Assembly (NCBI GenBank): GCA_019638485.1
Contig: JAHBTP010000002.1
Span: 124,001 to 188,000 of the forward strand
DNA: 64,000 nt
Reading direction: 5' to 3'
Origin: Ferruginibacter sp.
Lineage (GTDB): Bacteria > Bacteroidota > Bacteroidia > Chitinophagales > Chitinophagaceae
Position numbers and translations under genes: made by a program
Notes under the pieces: generated by a model
The model's database searches: none
What the model was told of the DNA's origin: nothing
Seen by the model: the letters and a program-made list of their open reading frames with translations, nothing else
In this document: one piece after another, positions 1-9,781 of the stretch
Position numbering within the stretch: the first letter of the stretch is position 1
How the letters are laid out: every line of letters begins with the position of its first letter

Positions 1-1724
1 CCGTTAGTGAATTGGCAGGTTTGATGGATGTGAGTTTTACTGATATCATCAGTAAGTGTATGTCGCTGGGAGTTATGGTGTCTATTAACCAACGATTAGA
101 AGCAGATATTATAGAATTAGTAGCAGATGAATACAATTATAAAGTAGAATTTATTGGCGTTGAAGATGCATCTCATGGAGAAGAGGAAGAAGAAGACGAT
201 GACCCTAATGATATTAAACCACGTGCACCAATTGTAACTATCATGGGTCACGTTGATCACGGAAAGACATCATTGCTTGACTATATCCGAAATGCTAATG
301 TGAGCTCCGGTGAAGCTGGTGGAATTACCCAGCATATTGGAGCCTATGAGGTTACTACTGCAGGAGGAAGAAAAATAACTTTCTTGGATACACCGGGACA
401 CGAAGCTTTTACGGCTATGCGCGCCCGTGGTGCTAAACTTACGGATATTGCAGTTATCGTAATTGCTGCTGATGATGCAGTAATGCCACAAACCCGAGAG
501 GCTATTTCACATGCACAAGCCGCTTCTGTTCCTATGATTTTTGCCATTAATAAAATGGATAAAGAAAATGCGAATCCTGAAAAAATTAAGGAACAACTTG
601 CAGGAATGAATATCCTTGTGGAAAGCTGGGGTGGTAAATATCAAAGCCAGGAAATAAGCGCTAAGAAGGGAATTAATGTTGACCAATTATTGGAAAAGAT
701 TTTGTTAGAAGCCGACTTGCTCGAACTTAAGGCTAATCCTAACCGATTAGCAAATGGTACCGTTGTTGAAGCATCTTTAGATAAGGGAAGAGGCTATGTG
801 GCTACTGTGTTGGTTCAAAACGGAACACTTAAAACAGGTGATATGATTGTATCCGGACAGTATTTCGGAAAAGTAAAAGCAATGTACAATGAACGTAACC
901 AACGAATTGATGCCGTACCACCTTCTTCACCTACTTTAATTTTAGGTTTAAATGGGGCCCCGCAAGCCGGTGAAACATTTAAAGTATTTGAAAATGAATC
1001 AAGCGCACGTGCTGTGGCAACACAACGTGGGCAAATTCTACGTGAACAAGGAATACGTTCACGTAAACATATTACGCTGGATGAAATTAGCCGCCGCCTT
1101 GCATTGGGTAATTTTAAAGAACTGAATGTAATTATTAAAGGTGATGTGGATGGCTCAGTGGAAGCATTAAGTGATTCATTGCAAAAATTAAGTACTGAAG
1201 AAATTGTTGTAAACGTAATTCATAAAGCAGTTGGTGCAATAACAGAAAGTGACGTTACCCTGGCTAATGCCTCAGATGCTATTATTATAGGGTTTAATGT
1301 TCGCCCATCTGTACATGCAGCAAAACTGGCTGAACAAGAAAGTATTGAAATTAAAACCTATTCTATTATTTATAATGCCATTGAAGAAATTAGAAGTGCA
1401 ATGGAAGGTATGCTGGAACCCAGCGTTGAAGACAAGATTATTGGAAATGTAGAGATAAGAGAAACATATCGCTTTGATAAAGCTACTGTGGCCGGTTGTT
1501 TCGTACTGGATGGGAAAATTGCGCGCAATAGCCGCGTGCGACTTATCCGCGATGGTATTGTAATTTATACCGGTGATTTAGCCAGCCTTAAGCGGTTTAA
1601 AGATGATGCTAAGGAAGTGAGTTCCAATATGGAATGTGGTTTGGTAATTAAAAATTACAACGATATAAAAGTAGGCGATATTGTTGAGGCGTTTGAAGAA
1701 ATAGAAGTTAAAAGAACACTATAA
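1..1724 (+). CDS. infB: translation initiation factor IF-2 (5' end missing)
   Basis: IF-2 is the GTPase that brings fMet-tRNA to the 30S subunit and promotes subunit joining. The reading frame is open to the left edge (codons from base 3 read V-S-E-L-A-G), so the true start lies outside the window and only the last ~573 residues are present. Visible are the end of the IF2_N domain ([18 protein letters not shown]), a short acidic linker, G1 GHVDHGKT, G3 DTPGHEAF, G4 NKMD and a SAK G5, then domains II, III and IV ending in [12 protein letters not shown]. The translational GTPase motifs are intact. The next gene follows after 66 bases, so co-transcription is possible. Identity is certain; only the N-terminus is missing. 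Confidence 0.98.
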   Translation, partial: VSELAGLMDVSFTDIISKCMSLGVMVSINQRLEADIIELVADEYNYKVEFIGVEDASHGEEEEEDDDPNDIKPRAPIVTIMGHVDHGKTSLLDYIRNANVSSGEAGGITQHIGAYEVTTAGGRKITFLDTPGHEAFTAMRARGAKLTDIAVIVIAADDAVMPQTREAISHAQAASVPMIFAINKMDKENANPEKIKEQLAGMNILVESWGGKYQSQEISAKKGINVDQLLEKILLEADLLELKANPNRLANGTVVEASLDKGRGYVATVLVQNGTLKTGDMIVSGQYFGKVKAMYNERNQRIDAVPPSSPTLILGLNGAPQAGETFKVFENESSARAVATQRGQILREQGIRSRKHITLDEISRRLALGNFKELNVIIKGDVDGSVEALSDSLQKLSTEEIVVNVIHKAVGAITESDVTLANASDAIIIGFNVRPSVHAAKLAEQESIEIKTYSIIYNAIEEIRSAMEGMLEPSVEDKIIGNVEIRETYRFDKATVAGCFVLDGKIARNSRVRLIRDGIVIYTGDLASLKRFKDDAKEVSSNMECGLVIKNYNDIKVGDIVEAFEEIEVKRTL

Positions 1725-1790
1725 GTGCTGTTTTAAAAAAAGCATTTTATTAACAGATGTATTGGTAATATCGCTGCTGATAATTACATA

Positions 1791-3140
1791 ATGATGAAAT
1801 TATTTTTAACCTCCCTGATTTTATTATCAGTTATAGGAGCCAAAGCCCAACCTCAACAAAATCTAGTAGCCGATAAAATTGCCGCAGTGGTTGGGGATAA
1901 GATTGTTTTAAGAAGTGATATTGATAATGCAATCTTAGATATGCAACGTCAGGGCATCCCTGTTCCATCGGAAGCAAGATGCCTTATTCTTGAACAAAGT
2001 ATGGGTATTAAAGCTTTGGTGCTACAAGCAGAAAAGGATTCTTTACCCGTTACTGATGAAGAAATAGAACTTGCCATTGATAATCAAATCCGCGGATTCA
2101 TCAATGCTTACGGGTCTAAGGATGAAGTGGAACGCGTAGCCGGCAGATCCATCTATCAACTTAAAGAAGATTTTAAAGAAACATTTCGTGATCGGAAATT
2201 ATCCGAAGCCATGCGTAATAAAATTGTAGAAGATGTAAAAATCACACCCGTAGAAGTAAAAGCCTATTTTGATAAAATCCCTACAGATAGCCTCGCATTA
2301 TATGAATCGGAATTGGAGGTTGGACAAATTGTGGTATATCCAAAAGCAAGTAGAGATGCAGAATTGTATGCTATTGAACAATTAAGTGATATTAAAAAGC
2401 AAGTAGAAGCCGGGAAAGATTTTGGAGCACTTGCTCGTTATTATACCGATGATGAAGGAAGCCGTGACCGCGGTGGCCAGTATGAAATTAACAGAAACCA
2501 GCGTGATATGGATCCGGTGTGGATGGCTAAAGCCTTTACACTAAAAGACGGCCAAATTAGTAATCCATTCAAGTCCAGATTTGGTTATCATATAATTCAA
2601 ATGGTAAGCCGTTATGGCGATGACGCCGTGGTAAGGCATATTTTAAAAATTCCGGTAGTTACCCAGTATGAACTTCGCGAAGGTATCGCCCAACTTGACT
2701 CCGTTCGTGCCAAGCTTATTGCCGGAACAATAGACTTTGGTACAGCAGTGGCTAAATACAGTGAAGATGAATACAGTAAATTTACCGGAGGAATGTTGCA
2801 AGGAAGAGATGGTAACTTGCTTACCATCCAGGAAATGGATAAGTCTATGGTTCCGGTTTTGAAAGATATGGAGGTAGGGCATTATTCCCAACCTACAGAT
2901 TTTACCGATGAACGCGGCAAGAAAGGGGTGAGAATTATTTATTTAAAAGCAAAAACAGAGCCTCATAGAGAAAATTTAAAGGATGATTTTAATAGGATTT
3001 CTGCACGTGCTTTAGAAGAAAAGAAAGAAGAAGTATTAGAAGAATGGTTTGAAAAGAAAGTGAAAACATATCACATTGCTGTTGACGATGAGTTTAAAGA
3101 TTGTAAATCCATTCAACGATGGTTGCCTAATAAATTATAA
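1791..3140 (+). CDS. SurA-like periplasmic peptidyl-prolyl isomerase (parvulin family)
   Basis: This is a probable periplasmic chaperone/isomerase that helps outer-membrane proteins fold. The protein has 449 residues with a signal peptide (MMKLFLTSLILLSVIGAKAQ), then a SurA_N-type helical region beginning with KIAAVVGDKIVLRSDID and two parvulin-like segments at roughly residues 170-275 and 280-385. The first carries the typical GGQYE / AFTLKDGQISNPF / FGYHIIQM elements; the second (SKFTGGMLQGRDG) is more divergent. Length and two-domain layout match SurA/PrsA-like proteins of Bacteroidota. ATGATG gives two possible starts three bases apart. A strong terminator follows at 3180, so the infB side and hflX are separate units. 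The exact client proteins cannot be seen from sequence. Confidence 0.88.
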   Translation: MMKLFLTSLILLSVIGAKAQPQQNLVADKIAAVVGDKIVLRSDIDNAILDMQRQGIPVPSEARCLILEQSMGIKALVLQAEKDSLPVTDEEIELAIDNQIRGFINAYGSKDEVERVAGRSIYQLKEDFKETFRDRKLSEAMRNKIVEDVKITPVEVKAYFDKIPTDSLALYESELEVGQIVVYPKASRDAELYAIEQLSDIKKQVEAGKDFGALARYYTDDEGSRDRGGQYEINRNQRDMDPVWMAKAFTLKDGQISNPFKSRFGYHIIQMVSRYGDDAVVRHILKIPVVTQYELREGIAQLDSVRAKLIAGTIDFGTAVAKYSEDEYSKFTGGMLQGRDGNLLTIQEMDKSMVPVLKDMEVGHYSQPTDFTDERGKKGVRIIYLKAKTEPHRENLKDDFNRISARALEEKKEEVLEEWFEKKVKTYHIAVDDEFKDCKSIQRWLPNKL

Positions 3141-3179
3141 TTAATAAAGACACTGAATGAAGTAACCATATTTAATTTT

Positions 3180-3212
3180 CGTTCCGGACAGCCCGGAACG
3201 TTTTATTTTTTA
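3180..3212 (+). terminator. Rho-independent terminator after the SurA-like gene
   Basis: An 8-bp stem CGTTCCGG/CCGGAACG with a 5-base loop is followed immediately by a T-rich run (TTTTATTTTTT). It sits 40 bases after the upstream stop codon and before hflX. Confidence 0.85.
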
Positions 3213-3230
3213 TACTTAAATATTTTGTGA

Positions 3231-4424
3231 TTGATAGAGAAGAAAATAAATAATGAAAAAGAAGAACGAGCCATTTTAATTGGTTTAATTAAAAAGGGTG
3301 AAACGGAACAACAGGTAACCGAATACTTGGATGAGTTACATTTTTTAGCAGAAACAGCCGGAGTGATAACAGTGAAAAGAGTTACACAAAAAATGCAAAA
3401 CCCCGATAGTAAAACTTATTTAGGTAAAGGAAAATTAGAGGAGATTAAAAGTTTTATTGTTTCCAGAGGAAATATTGACCTCGTTATTTTTGATGATGAA
3501 CTAACCGGATCGCAAATAACAAATATCGAAAAAGTGTTAGGCAAAAAGACTATTGATCGCTCAGATTTAATCCTGGATATATTTGCCGGTAGAGCAAAAA
3601 CAGCCAGAGCAAAAACACAAGTAGAACTTGCACAATACCAATATTTGCTCCCAAGGCTTAAAGGTATGTGGAAACACCTGGAAAGACAAGGTGGCGGTGT
3701 AGGAACAAGAGGGCCCGGCGAAACAGAAATAGAAACAGACCGCAGGTTGGTAAAAGATAAAATTTCTTTATTACGGGAACGGTTAGCCGAAATTGATAAA
3801 CAATCCTTCACTCAAAGAAAGGAACGTGGTGAATTTATACGTGTTGCCTTGGTGGGCTATACTAATGTTGGTAAGTCAACCTTGATGAACCTGTTAAGTA
3901 AAAGTGACGTATTTGCTGAGAATAAACTATTTGCTACTTTGGATACAACAACACGCAAAGTGGTTTTTGAAAAAACGCCATTTTTGCTGAGTGATACTGT
4001 TGGTTTTATACGCAAATTACCCCATCACCTTGTGGAGAGCTTTAAAAGTACCTTAGATGAGGTGAGAGAAGCTGATGTGCTGCTGCATGTGGTGGATATT
4101 TCACACCCCGGATATGAAAGCCAATGGAGCGTGGTAAATAAAACCCTTATTGATATTGGAATAAAAGATAAGCCAACAATTACCATATTTAACAAGATGG
4201 ATAAATATGAAAAGCAAACATTTGATCAATGGCTGGAGGATGATGTTAAGCAAGAAATTTTAAATGATTTAAAAAAACGATGGCAGACTGAAACGGGAGG
4301 AAATTGTGTTTTTGTCTCTGCTACTGAAAAACTTAATATTGATTTACTGCGCCAAAGTATTTTAAATAAGGTTAGAGATATGTACAGGGTACGCTATCCC
4401 TACAAGGCGGAGTTCTTCTTTTAG
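3231..4424 (+). CDS. hflX: GTPase HflX
   Basis: HflX is a ribosome-associated GTPase that splits or rescues stalled ribosomes under stress. The 397-residue protein has the HflX N-terminal domain (NPDSKTYLGKGKLEEI), the glycine-rich linker GGGVGTRGPGETEIETDRR, then G1 GYTNVGKST, G3 DTVGFI and G4 NKMD. The start is TTG: a TGA stop lies directly upstream in frame, and the first in-frame ATG is about 55 residues in, inside the conserved domain. The protein then begins MIEKKINNEKEERA, as expected for the family. A near-match to a -7 box (TATTTTG) ends three bases before the TTG, so this may be a leaderless message. Identity is firm; the exact start is slightly less so. Confidence 0.95.
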   Translation: MIEKKINNEKEERAILIGLIKKGETEQQVTEYLDELHFLAETAGVITVKRVTQKMQNPDSKTYLGKGKLEEIKSFIVSRGNIDLVIFDDELTGSQITNIEKVLGKKTIDRSDLILDIFAGRAKTARAKTQVELAQYQYLLPRLKGMWKHLERQGGGVGTRGPGETEIETDRRLVKDKISLLRERLAEIDKQSFTQRKERGEFIRVALVGYTNVGKSTLMNLLSKSDVFAENKLFATLDTTTRKVVFEKTPFLLSDTVGFIRKLPHHLVESFKSTLDEVREADVLLHVVDISHPGYESQWSVVNKTLIDIGIKDKPTITIFNKMDKYEKQTFDQWLEDDVKQEILNDLKKRWQTETGGNCVFVSATEKLNIDLLRQSILNKVRDMYRVRYPYKAEFFF

Positions 4425-4429
4425 CGGTT

Positions 4430-4446
4430 AACTCCTCGGGGTTTTT
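4430..4446 (+). terminator. weak terminator-like hairpin after hflX
   Basis: A short stem AACTC/GGGTT with one G-T pair and a 4-base loop is followed by TTT. It lies just after the hflX stop codon. It is short and could be fortuitous. Confidence 0.35.
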
Positions 4447-4508
4447 AAGTAAAACGTATTTCTATCATGGCTGCCATGCTTAATTTTAGTAGGTATAATG
4501 TAAAAGTA

Positions 4509-4516
4509 TATTTTTG
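4509..4516 (+). promoter_or_regulatory. -7 promoter box abutting the TonB receptor start
   Basis: TATTTTTG matches the Bacteroidota -7 consensus TAnnTTTG and ends exactly four bases before the ATG at 4521, so the transcript should begin at or next to the start codon. No clear -33 TTG is seen at the usual distance. Confidence 0.6.
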
Positions 4517-4520
4517 CTAA

Positions 4521-6434
4521 ATGAAAAAATTCCCGGTACTGCTATTCCTGCTTTTTTTAATGGTAAAAGGATTCGCTCAAACTGAAAAGATTCAGGAAAT
4601 GGATAGTGTTACTGTTTCAGCAACAATAGTTCCTGTAAAGGCTGCTCAAACGGGAAGGAGTATTACAACCGTTTCAGCAGAAGAGATAAAAAAAATACCG
4701 GCACAAACAATTGATGAATTACTACGGTATCTTCCGGGTGTGGAGGTTCAGGCACGAGGCCCTAAGGGCTCACAATCAGATATATTAATACGAGGTGGAA
4801 CATTTCAACAGGTGTTGATTATTATAGATGGTGTTCGTGTAAATGACCCGGTAACAGGACATTTTAATGGCTATTTCCCTATTGCTACTGCTGAAATTGA
4901 ACGAATTGAAATTTTGCGAGGAGCCTCCTCTGCTTTATATGGAAGTGATGCAGTAGGAGGTGTGGTGCAAATAATTACAAAAACTTTTGCAGGTACGAAT
5001 GAAAATAAAAGCGGGGGCGTTACGCTTTCCCTTGGTGAATACAGCTATCTTAATACTGATATTGGATTACAACATAAAATAGGAAAATGGAATCTTGCGG
5101 GAGGTGCTGTGGTTAATAACAGTAGAGGTGTACTCCAAAGAGGAATGAGGGGTTCCTTCCATAATTATACCACAAGCTTTTCTGCTGCTGTAAAGGCTAA
5201 TAATAATTGGAATCTTGGATTTCGACTTGCTTATGATAGCAGAGATTTTGGTGCACAAAATTTTTACACCTCCTTTACTTCAGACTCTGCAACTGAAAAA
5301 GTAAATACTTTTTGGAGCCAGGCGCAGGCAAGATGGAAGAAGGGGAAATTATTATGGGTTTCATCAGCAGGGTATAAAGGTACACACGATAATTACCTGT
5401 TTAATAAAATGAGTGTTGCCAATAATAATAAATCATCATTAATACAGGCGCAGAGCTATTTGCATTATACATTTAATACATCACTTGGGTTAACAGCCGG
5501 AATGCAAATTATAAACAAGGGAATTAAGAGCAATGACAGAGGGGACCACCACCTAACACAGATGGGATTTTATACTATTTTAAATAGTGAACTGAATAAA
5601 TATTTTACATTGCATCCTGCCTTACGTGTTGAATATGATAGTAAAGAGAACTTAAATTTTTTACCACAATTAAATGCATCGCTACATTTTTCAAAAGTCC
5701 AACTTCGAGGAACGGTGGGTCGCACAATCAGAGATGCTGATTTTACAGAGAGATATAATAATTATGCTAAACTTTTGGTTACAGGTGGACGTATAGGTAA
5801 TCCCGATTTATATGCAGAAACAGCCTGGACGTATGAACTTGGGGTTGATGTTATTCCGGTAAACCATTTGAAAATCTCCGGTACCGTATTTCAGCGGAAT
5901 CAATCGAAGATGATTGATTATGTTCCTACACCATATAGTGAGATGCCTAATCAACATAATTTATCTCCAACAGGTAGTTATGCACTTGCATTAAATATTT
6001 CCTCGGTAACTAATAGCGGTTGGGAATTATTTGTGCAATGGAAAAGGAATTTTTCACAAAACCGTAGCTTGATATTGCAAGCCGGAGCTACGGGTCTAAA
6101 AAGTAAATTACCGGATGGCTCAACCCCGGGGTTATATTTAAGTAACCATGCAAACTTCTTAGGAAATCTTATGACTTCCATTCAGTTAAAAAGGATTAAT
6201 ATAAGCATATCTGCATTGTACAAAAAGAGGCCATCACAAGAGGCCGCCGCGTTAAATACTGTTTTAAATAAAAACTATTTTTTACTGAATACACGAATTG
6301 GATTTTTAATAACCCGCAAAATGAATTTGTTTATTCAGGTTGATAATGTTAGCAATACTTCTTATACTGATTTACTTGGTGCACAAATGCCGGGAAGATG
6401 GATTATGGGAGGTGTAACATTTTCCTTTTTCTAA
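4521..6434 (+). CDS. TonB-dependent outer-membrane receptor (BtuB/CirA-like)
   Basis: This is a ligand-gated outer-membrane transporter energised by TonB. The protein has 637 residues: signal peptide MKKFPVLLFLLFLMVKGFAQ, a TonB-box-like segment MDSVTVSAT, plug domain (roughly 45-155, with IDELLRYLPGVEV, IRGG, IIDGVRVNDP, ERIEILRGASSALYGSDAVGG) and a C-terminal 22-strand barrel ending in aromatic residues (GGVTFSFF). It lacks the N-terminal carboxypeptidase-like domain of SusC types and resembles BtuB-sized receptors. The 96-base leader shows no cobalamin riboswitch, so the substrate is unknown. Its last 32 bases overlap the end of the convergent P-type ATPase gene. Confidence 0.9.
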   Translation: MKKFPVLLFLLFLMVKGFAQTEKIQEMDSVTVSATIVPVKAAQTGRSITTVSAEEIKKIPAQTIDELLRYLPGVEVQARGPKGSQSDILIRGGTFQQVLIIIDGVRVNDPVTGHFNGYFPIATAEIERIEILRGASSALYGSDAVGGVVQIITKTFAGTNENKSGGVTLSLGEYSYLNTDIGLQHKIGKWNLAGGAVVNNSRGVLQRGMRGSFHNYTTSFSAAVKANNNWNLGFRLAYDSRDFGAQNFYTSFTSDSATEKVNTFWSQAQARWKKGKLLWVSSAGYKGTHDNYLFNKMSVANNNKSSLIQAQSYLHYTFNTSLGLTAGMQIINKGIKSNDRGDHHLTQMGFYTILNSELNKYFTLHPALRVEYDSKENLNFLPQLNASLHFSKVQLRGTVGRTIRDADFTERYNNYAKLLVTGGRIGNPDLYAETAWTYELGVDVIPVNHLKISGTVFQRNQSKMIDYVPTPYSEMPNQHNLSPTGSYALALNISSVTNSGWELFVQWKRNFSQNRSLILQAGATGLKSKLPDGSTPGLYLSNHANFLGNLMTSIQLKRINISISALYKKRPSQEAAALNTVLNKNYFLLNTRIGFLITRKMNLFIQVDNVSNTSYTDLLGAQMPGRWIMGGVTFSFF

Positions 6435-8913
6435 ATTTATATATCTCAAACCATAACACTGAAGCAGCTCCAATAACCATGGTGGTAAATAACTCTATTA
6501 TATGAAGGCCGGTTACGTGAAAGAAATCAGATACAGGAGCAACATATAAAATAATAAGCAATAAAATTAGCACCGTAACAGTAATTCCTGTGAGTAAAGC
6601 ATTAGGGTTTTTAAGTGTTTCAAAAATGCTGTGGTAAAAAGACCTGTTGGTATAACTAAGAAAGATATTAGCAAACAACATCGTAGAAAATACCATGGCT
6701 CTTGTTTTTTCTTCATTACCTCCATTATACACCGCAAGTTGATACACCAATAAAACACCAACAGTTATTGCAAGCCCCTGAATGATGCTTATCGCCATTT
6801 CCTTCCAGTTAAGAAATGTTTCTGTAATTAAACGAGGGGGCTGTTGCATTGCATTTTTATCCATGGGCTCTCTTTCATAGGCAATAGAACATGTGGGCCC
6901 CATTACTAATTCAAGAAAAATTACATGGGCAGGTGAAAAAATTTGAGGATAAATCCAACCGAGAAAAAGTGGCAATGACACAGTGAGTATAATGGGAATA
7001 TGTATGGAGATAATGTATTGAATGGCTTTTTTAATATTTGAATAAATTCTTCTTCCGGCTGCGATACCGGTAATCAATTTTTCTAAATTGTCATTGGTAA
7101 TAACCAGTGCGGCGGCAGCTTTTGCTATTTCTGTTCCTTTGTGACCCATAGCTACACCAATATGCGCAGCCTTTAGCGCCGGCCCGTCATTAACACCATC
7201 ACCTAACATAGCTACTACTTCTCCGTTCCTTTTTAATGTGTTTACTATGGTAAGCTTTGCTTCAGGAAACATACGAGTAAACAAGACCGTATTTTCGGCA
7301 ATTATGGAAAGCTCTTTATCTGTTTTTCCGGTAATGTCAATTCCTTTTATGGCAGCATCGGTATGGCGTATCCCGGCTTGTTTGGCTATCGCTCTAGTGG
7401 TTTCCAAGTTGTCACCCGTTATTATTTTCACCTTAATCCCGGCATCATAAATTTGTTTAAAAACTTCAGAAATTCCTTCTTTAGGAGGGTCATAAAAAAT
7501 GAGTAGCCCTAAAAAGAAAAATGAAAAATCCTGTTGTTGTTTTGGGAAAAGATCACCTTCAAAAGTAGCTTTTGCAACACCCAAAATACGGAAGCCTCTT
7601 TTTCCAAAATCTAAAATAATATCTCTGATTTTATCTTTCTCAATTTTTGATAATGTACTTACATCTAAAATAGCTTCAGGCGCACCTTTTGCAGCAATAA
7701 TCCGCTCCTTCCTCTCATTTTCAAATAAATGAGTCATCATAGGTGGTGTGCCACTTAATGGATATTCGTGAAATAGATTGTATTCTTTCCTTAAGTCTAT
7801 ATTTTGTGTTTTTTCATAAATATCATGAATGGTTATTTCCATTGGATTAAAAGGAACCGGCTCGCTTCCCCACATCGCATAAGAAATCAATTCATTTAAT
7901 TTACTGTCATTAAACCTATCTGCATTATATACACTCAATGAACCGTAATCATAAAGATGGTCAAGTTTCATTGTGTTTTGTGTGATTGTTCCCGTTTTGT
8001 CAGAACAAACAACCGTAGTGCTGCCCAATGTTTCAACAATTGAACTGCGTTTAATAATAATCCCCTCTCGCATTAATCGCCAGGAACCTAAGGCCATGAA
8101 GGTGGTAAAGGCAACAGGAATTTCTTCAGGTAATATGGACATAGCAAGCGTAAGACCGCTAAGAAGGCTGGTAATGATATTGCGGTTCTCAATATAGGCA
8201 GTAATACAAACCAAGGAAAAAATTATAAAACCTATAACGGCCATAACTTTTACAAAATGCTCAATCTGTATCTGGAGTGGAGATCTCTCCTCCTTTATTT
8301 TTATTAAGGAGGAGCCAATTTTTCCCAACTGTGTTTCCTTCCCAATTTTAGTAACGCTGAAAATAGCCAGGCCAGAAACAGCAATTGTACCACTATACAC
8401 TTTATTGTTTGATGATTGACTGTCCTTAAAAATTGAGTAACTCTCACCCGTAAGAGAGGATTCATTTACTGAAAAATCATTGCTATGTACAATGGTACCA
8501 TCTGCATTAATCATTTTCCCTTCTTCGGCGATACACAAGTCACCAACCACAATTTCGTGGGTGAGAATCTTTCGTGCTTCACCGTTTCTTATAACTGTAC
8601 TTAGTGGCTCGTTCAACTTCTCAAGCTCTTTTAATGCTTTTTTACTCCGGTTATCCTGATACAGTGAAATTCCCGAAACAGCAATGAGTGCAAAAAACAT
8701 AAAAGCAGCATCACCATATTCTCCAACAATTAAATAGATAATAACTGTAGCAATCAGCAAAATGAGCATGGGCTCTTTAATAATATTCCATAGCAACATC
8801 ACCATGGAACGGCTTTCATTGTTGGTAATTTGGTTAGCACCGAATTCCTTTTGTGCCAAAAAAACCTCACTTTCAGATAAGCCTTTTAATTGTTGAGGAA
8901 TGTTATATTCCAT
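6403..8913 (-). CDS. P-type cation-transporting ATPase (P2-like, ion unknown)
   Basis: This is an 836-residue membrane ATPase that should move a cation across the inner membrane. It has the N-terminal cation-ATPase domain, the actuator motif TGES, the phosphorylation site SDKTGT (Asp near residue 305), an N-domain KGAPEA motif and the hinge GDGVNDGPALKAAHIGVAMG, with about ten membrane segments. The M4 motif is LPEEIP, as in Ca2+-ATPase relatives, but M6 reads FLELVMGPTCSIAYE and lacks the Asp of the N-L-x-x-D motif found in SERCA/PMCA pumps. It therefore belongs to the broad P2-like group with unassigned ion. No regulator or partner gene is adjacent. Its 3' end overlaps the convergent TonB receptor gene by 32 bases. 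Confidence 0.9.
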   Translation of the reverse strand: MEYNIPQQLKGLSESEVFLAQKEFGANQITNNESRSMVMLLWNIIKEPMLILLIATVIIYLIVGEYGDAAFMFFALIAVSGISLYQDNRSKKALKELEKLNEPLSTVIRNGEARKILTHEIVVGDLCIAEEGKMINADGTIVHSNDFSVNESSLTGESYSIFKDSQSSNNKVYSGTIAVSGLAIFSVTKIGKETQLGKIGSSLIKIKEERSPLQIQIEHFVKVMAVIGFIIFSLVCITAYIENRNIITSLLSGLTLAMSILPEEIPVAFTTFMALGSWRLMREGIIIKRSSIVETLGSTTVVCSDKTGTITQNTMKLDHLYDYGSLSVYNADRFNDSKLNELISYAMWGSEPVPFNPMEITIHDIYEKTQNIDLRKEYNLFHEYPLSGTPPMMTHLFENERKERIIAAKGAPEAILDVSTLSKIEKDKIRDIILDFGKRGFRILGVAKATFEGDLFPKQQQDFSFFFLGLLIFYDPPKEGISEVFKQIYDAGIKVKIITGDNLETTRAIAKQAGIRHTDAAIKGIDITGKTDKELSIIAENTVLFTRMFPEAKLTIVNTLKRNGEVVAMLGDGVNDGPALKAAHIGVAMGHKGTEIAKAAAALVITNDNLEKLITGIAAGRRIYSNIKKAIQYIISIHIPIILTVSLPLFLGWIYPQIFSPAHVIFLELVMGPTCSIAYEREPMDKNAMQQPPRLITETFLNWKEMAISIIQGLAITVGVLLVYQLAVYNGGNEEKTRAMVFSTMLFANIFLSYTNRSFYHSIFETLKNPNALLTGITVTVLILLLIILYVAPVSDFFHVTGLHIIELFTTMVIGAASVLWFEIYKFRKRKMLHLP

Positions 8914-9497
8914 GAATTAGTGTATAGGTGGCTAAAAGACTTTAAGATGATCAAAACAAACGCTCTTTATAATAGGGTTCTAAGAACACCTTACCGAATG
9001 TAACTACAAAAGTTTAATCAGGAAAGGAATAGTATTACTAAAATTGATGAGAGAGAATAAAAATTATACTGGAGGAGAAAGTGGGTAACATAAGGGGAAT
9101 ATTAAATTGGATTAATAAACGCCGATATTAATTGTTGTGAATTAATTGAAGGAATGAAGCCGTTCAAGGGATCTGCTTTACTTACATCATGTGCGTGATT
9201 GATTTCTTCTGTTGTTTTATCGCCATCAAACTCCTTGAGTAGGTTGGTAATTTGTGTTGAGATGAGTTAACTTCTTTTCTTATTTTATGTTTTTGAAAAA
9301 AAGACTTTTCTCAACTTTTAGAACGTACTTTTTTGGAGAGGCTTACATAACTATGAAACATTTGTGCCAAATTCAAGGGTAGTAATTCTATTGAATTATA
9401 GTTCTCATTATCCGCCACTTCTTATTTGCACACCTTGTATCCATAAAGAGAGGCTTAAAATGGCTTTGTGTAGAAAGGGTGTCGGAATGAGGAAAAC
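8914..9497. other. long intergenic region with no confident gene
   Basis: About 580 bases between the ATPase start and the tRNA-Asn terminator. It presumably holds the ATPase promoter, but I do not find a clean TAnnTTTG box close to its start. The only protein-like stretch is the start-less minus-strand frame listed separately at 9102-9266. Confidence 0.6.
9102..9266 (-). pseudogene. possible gene remnant without a start codon
   Basis: A 54-codon minus-strand frame opens directly after a stop and has no ATG, GTG or TTG near its beginning. It reads like protein (TNLLKEFDGDKTTEEINHAH in the first part, ending SAFINPI). It could be the C-terminal scrap of a decayed gene. A frame this long can also arise by chance in AT-rich DNA. 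I do not recognise a family. Confidence 0.2.
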
Positions 9498-9526
9498 AAA
9501 AAAGACCTACATTTCTGTAAGTCTTT
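9498..9526 (-). terminator. Rho-independent terminator after tRNA-Asn
   Basis: On the minus strand, the stem AAAGACTTAC/GTAGGTCTTT (10 bp, one G-T pair) with a 6-base loop runs into TTTTTT. It lies 10 bases after the tRNA 3' end. Confidence 0.85.
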
Positions 9527-9536
9527 GATTTTTAAG

Positions 9537-9610
9537 CTCCCCCTGCTGGACTTGAACCAGCGACCCTCTGATTAACAGTCAGATGCTCTAACCAACTGAG
9601 CTAAGGAGGA
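9537..9610 (-). tRNA. tRNA-Asn (GTT anticodon)
   Basis: A complete cloverleaf can be drawn. The acceptor stem TCCTCCT/AGGGGGA has 7 pairs, one of them G-T; the D arm is GCTC...GAGC. The anticodon stem TCTGA/TCAGA carries loop CTGTTAA, giving anticodon GTT; the T arm is GCTGG-TTCAAGT-CCAGC. The discriminator base is G, as expected for Asn. The CCA end is not encoded. The gene stands alone with its own terminator. Confidence 0.97.
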
Positions 9611-9702
9611 TTATATTCTTATTTCGTTTAGTAAATCATCACATTTTACCTATTGCAAAAGGAAAACATCATAAAGTATTAAACTATTCCCTTTAGGGCT
9701 GG

Positions 9703-9734
9703 CAAAAATAAAGAAATAATGATTTATTGAGCAA
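9703..9734 (-). promoter_or_regulatory. candidate promoter for tRNA-Asn
   Basis: On the minus strand TTG, a 21-base spacer and TATTTTTG fit the Bacteroidota pattern. The start would lie about 85 bases before the tRNA. A second -7-like box (TATCTTTG) lies at 9765-9772. Either could serve. Confidence 0.4.
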
Positions 9735-9781
9735 TTATTTCAATACTAATTTATTGCCAAACACCAAAGATAGCCCTCCGA

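Noticed and set aside
3416..3811. 131-codon antisense frame inside hflX
   Set aside because: Shadow of a strongly conserved GTPase; no homology features, no promoter.
4425..4520. Cobalamin riboswitch before the BtuB-like receptor
   Set aside because: Only 96 bases, no B12-box-like sequence seen.
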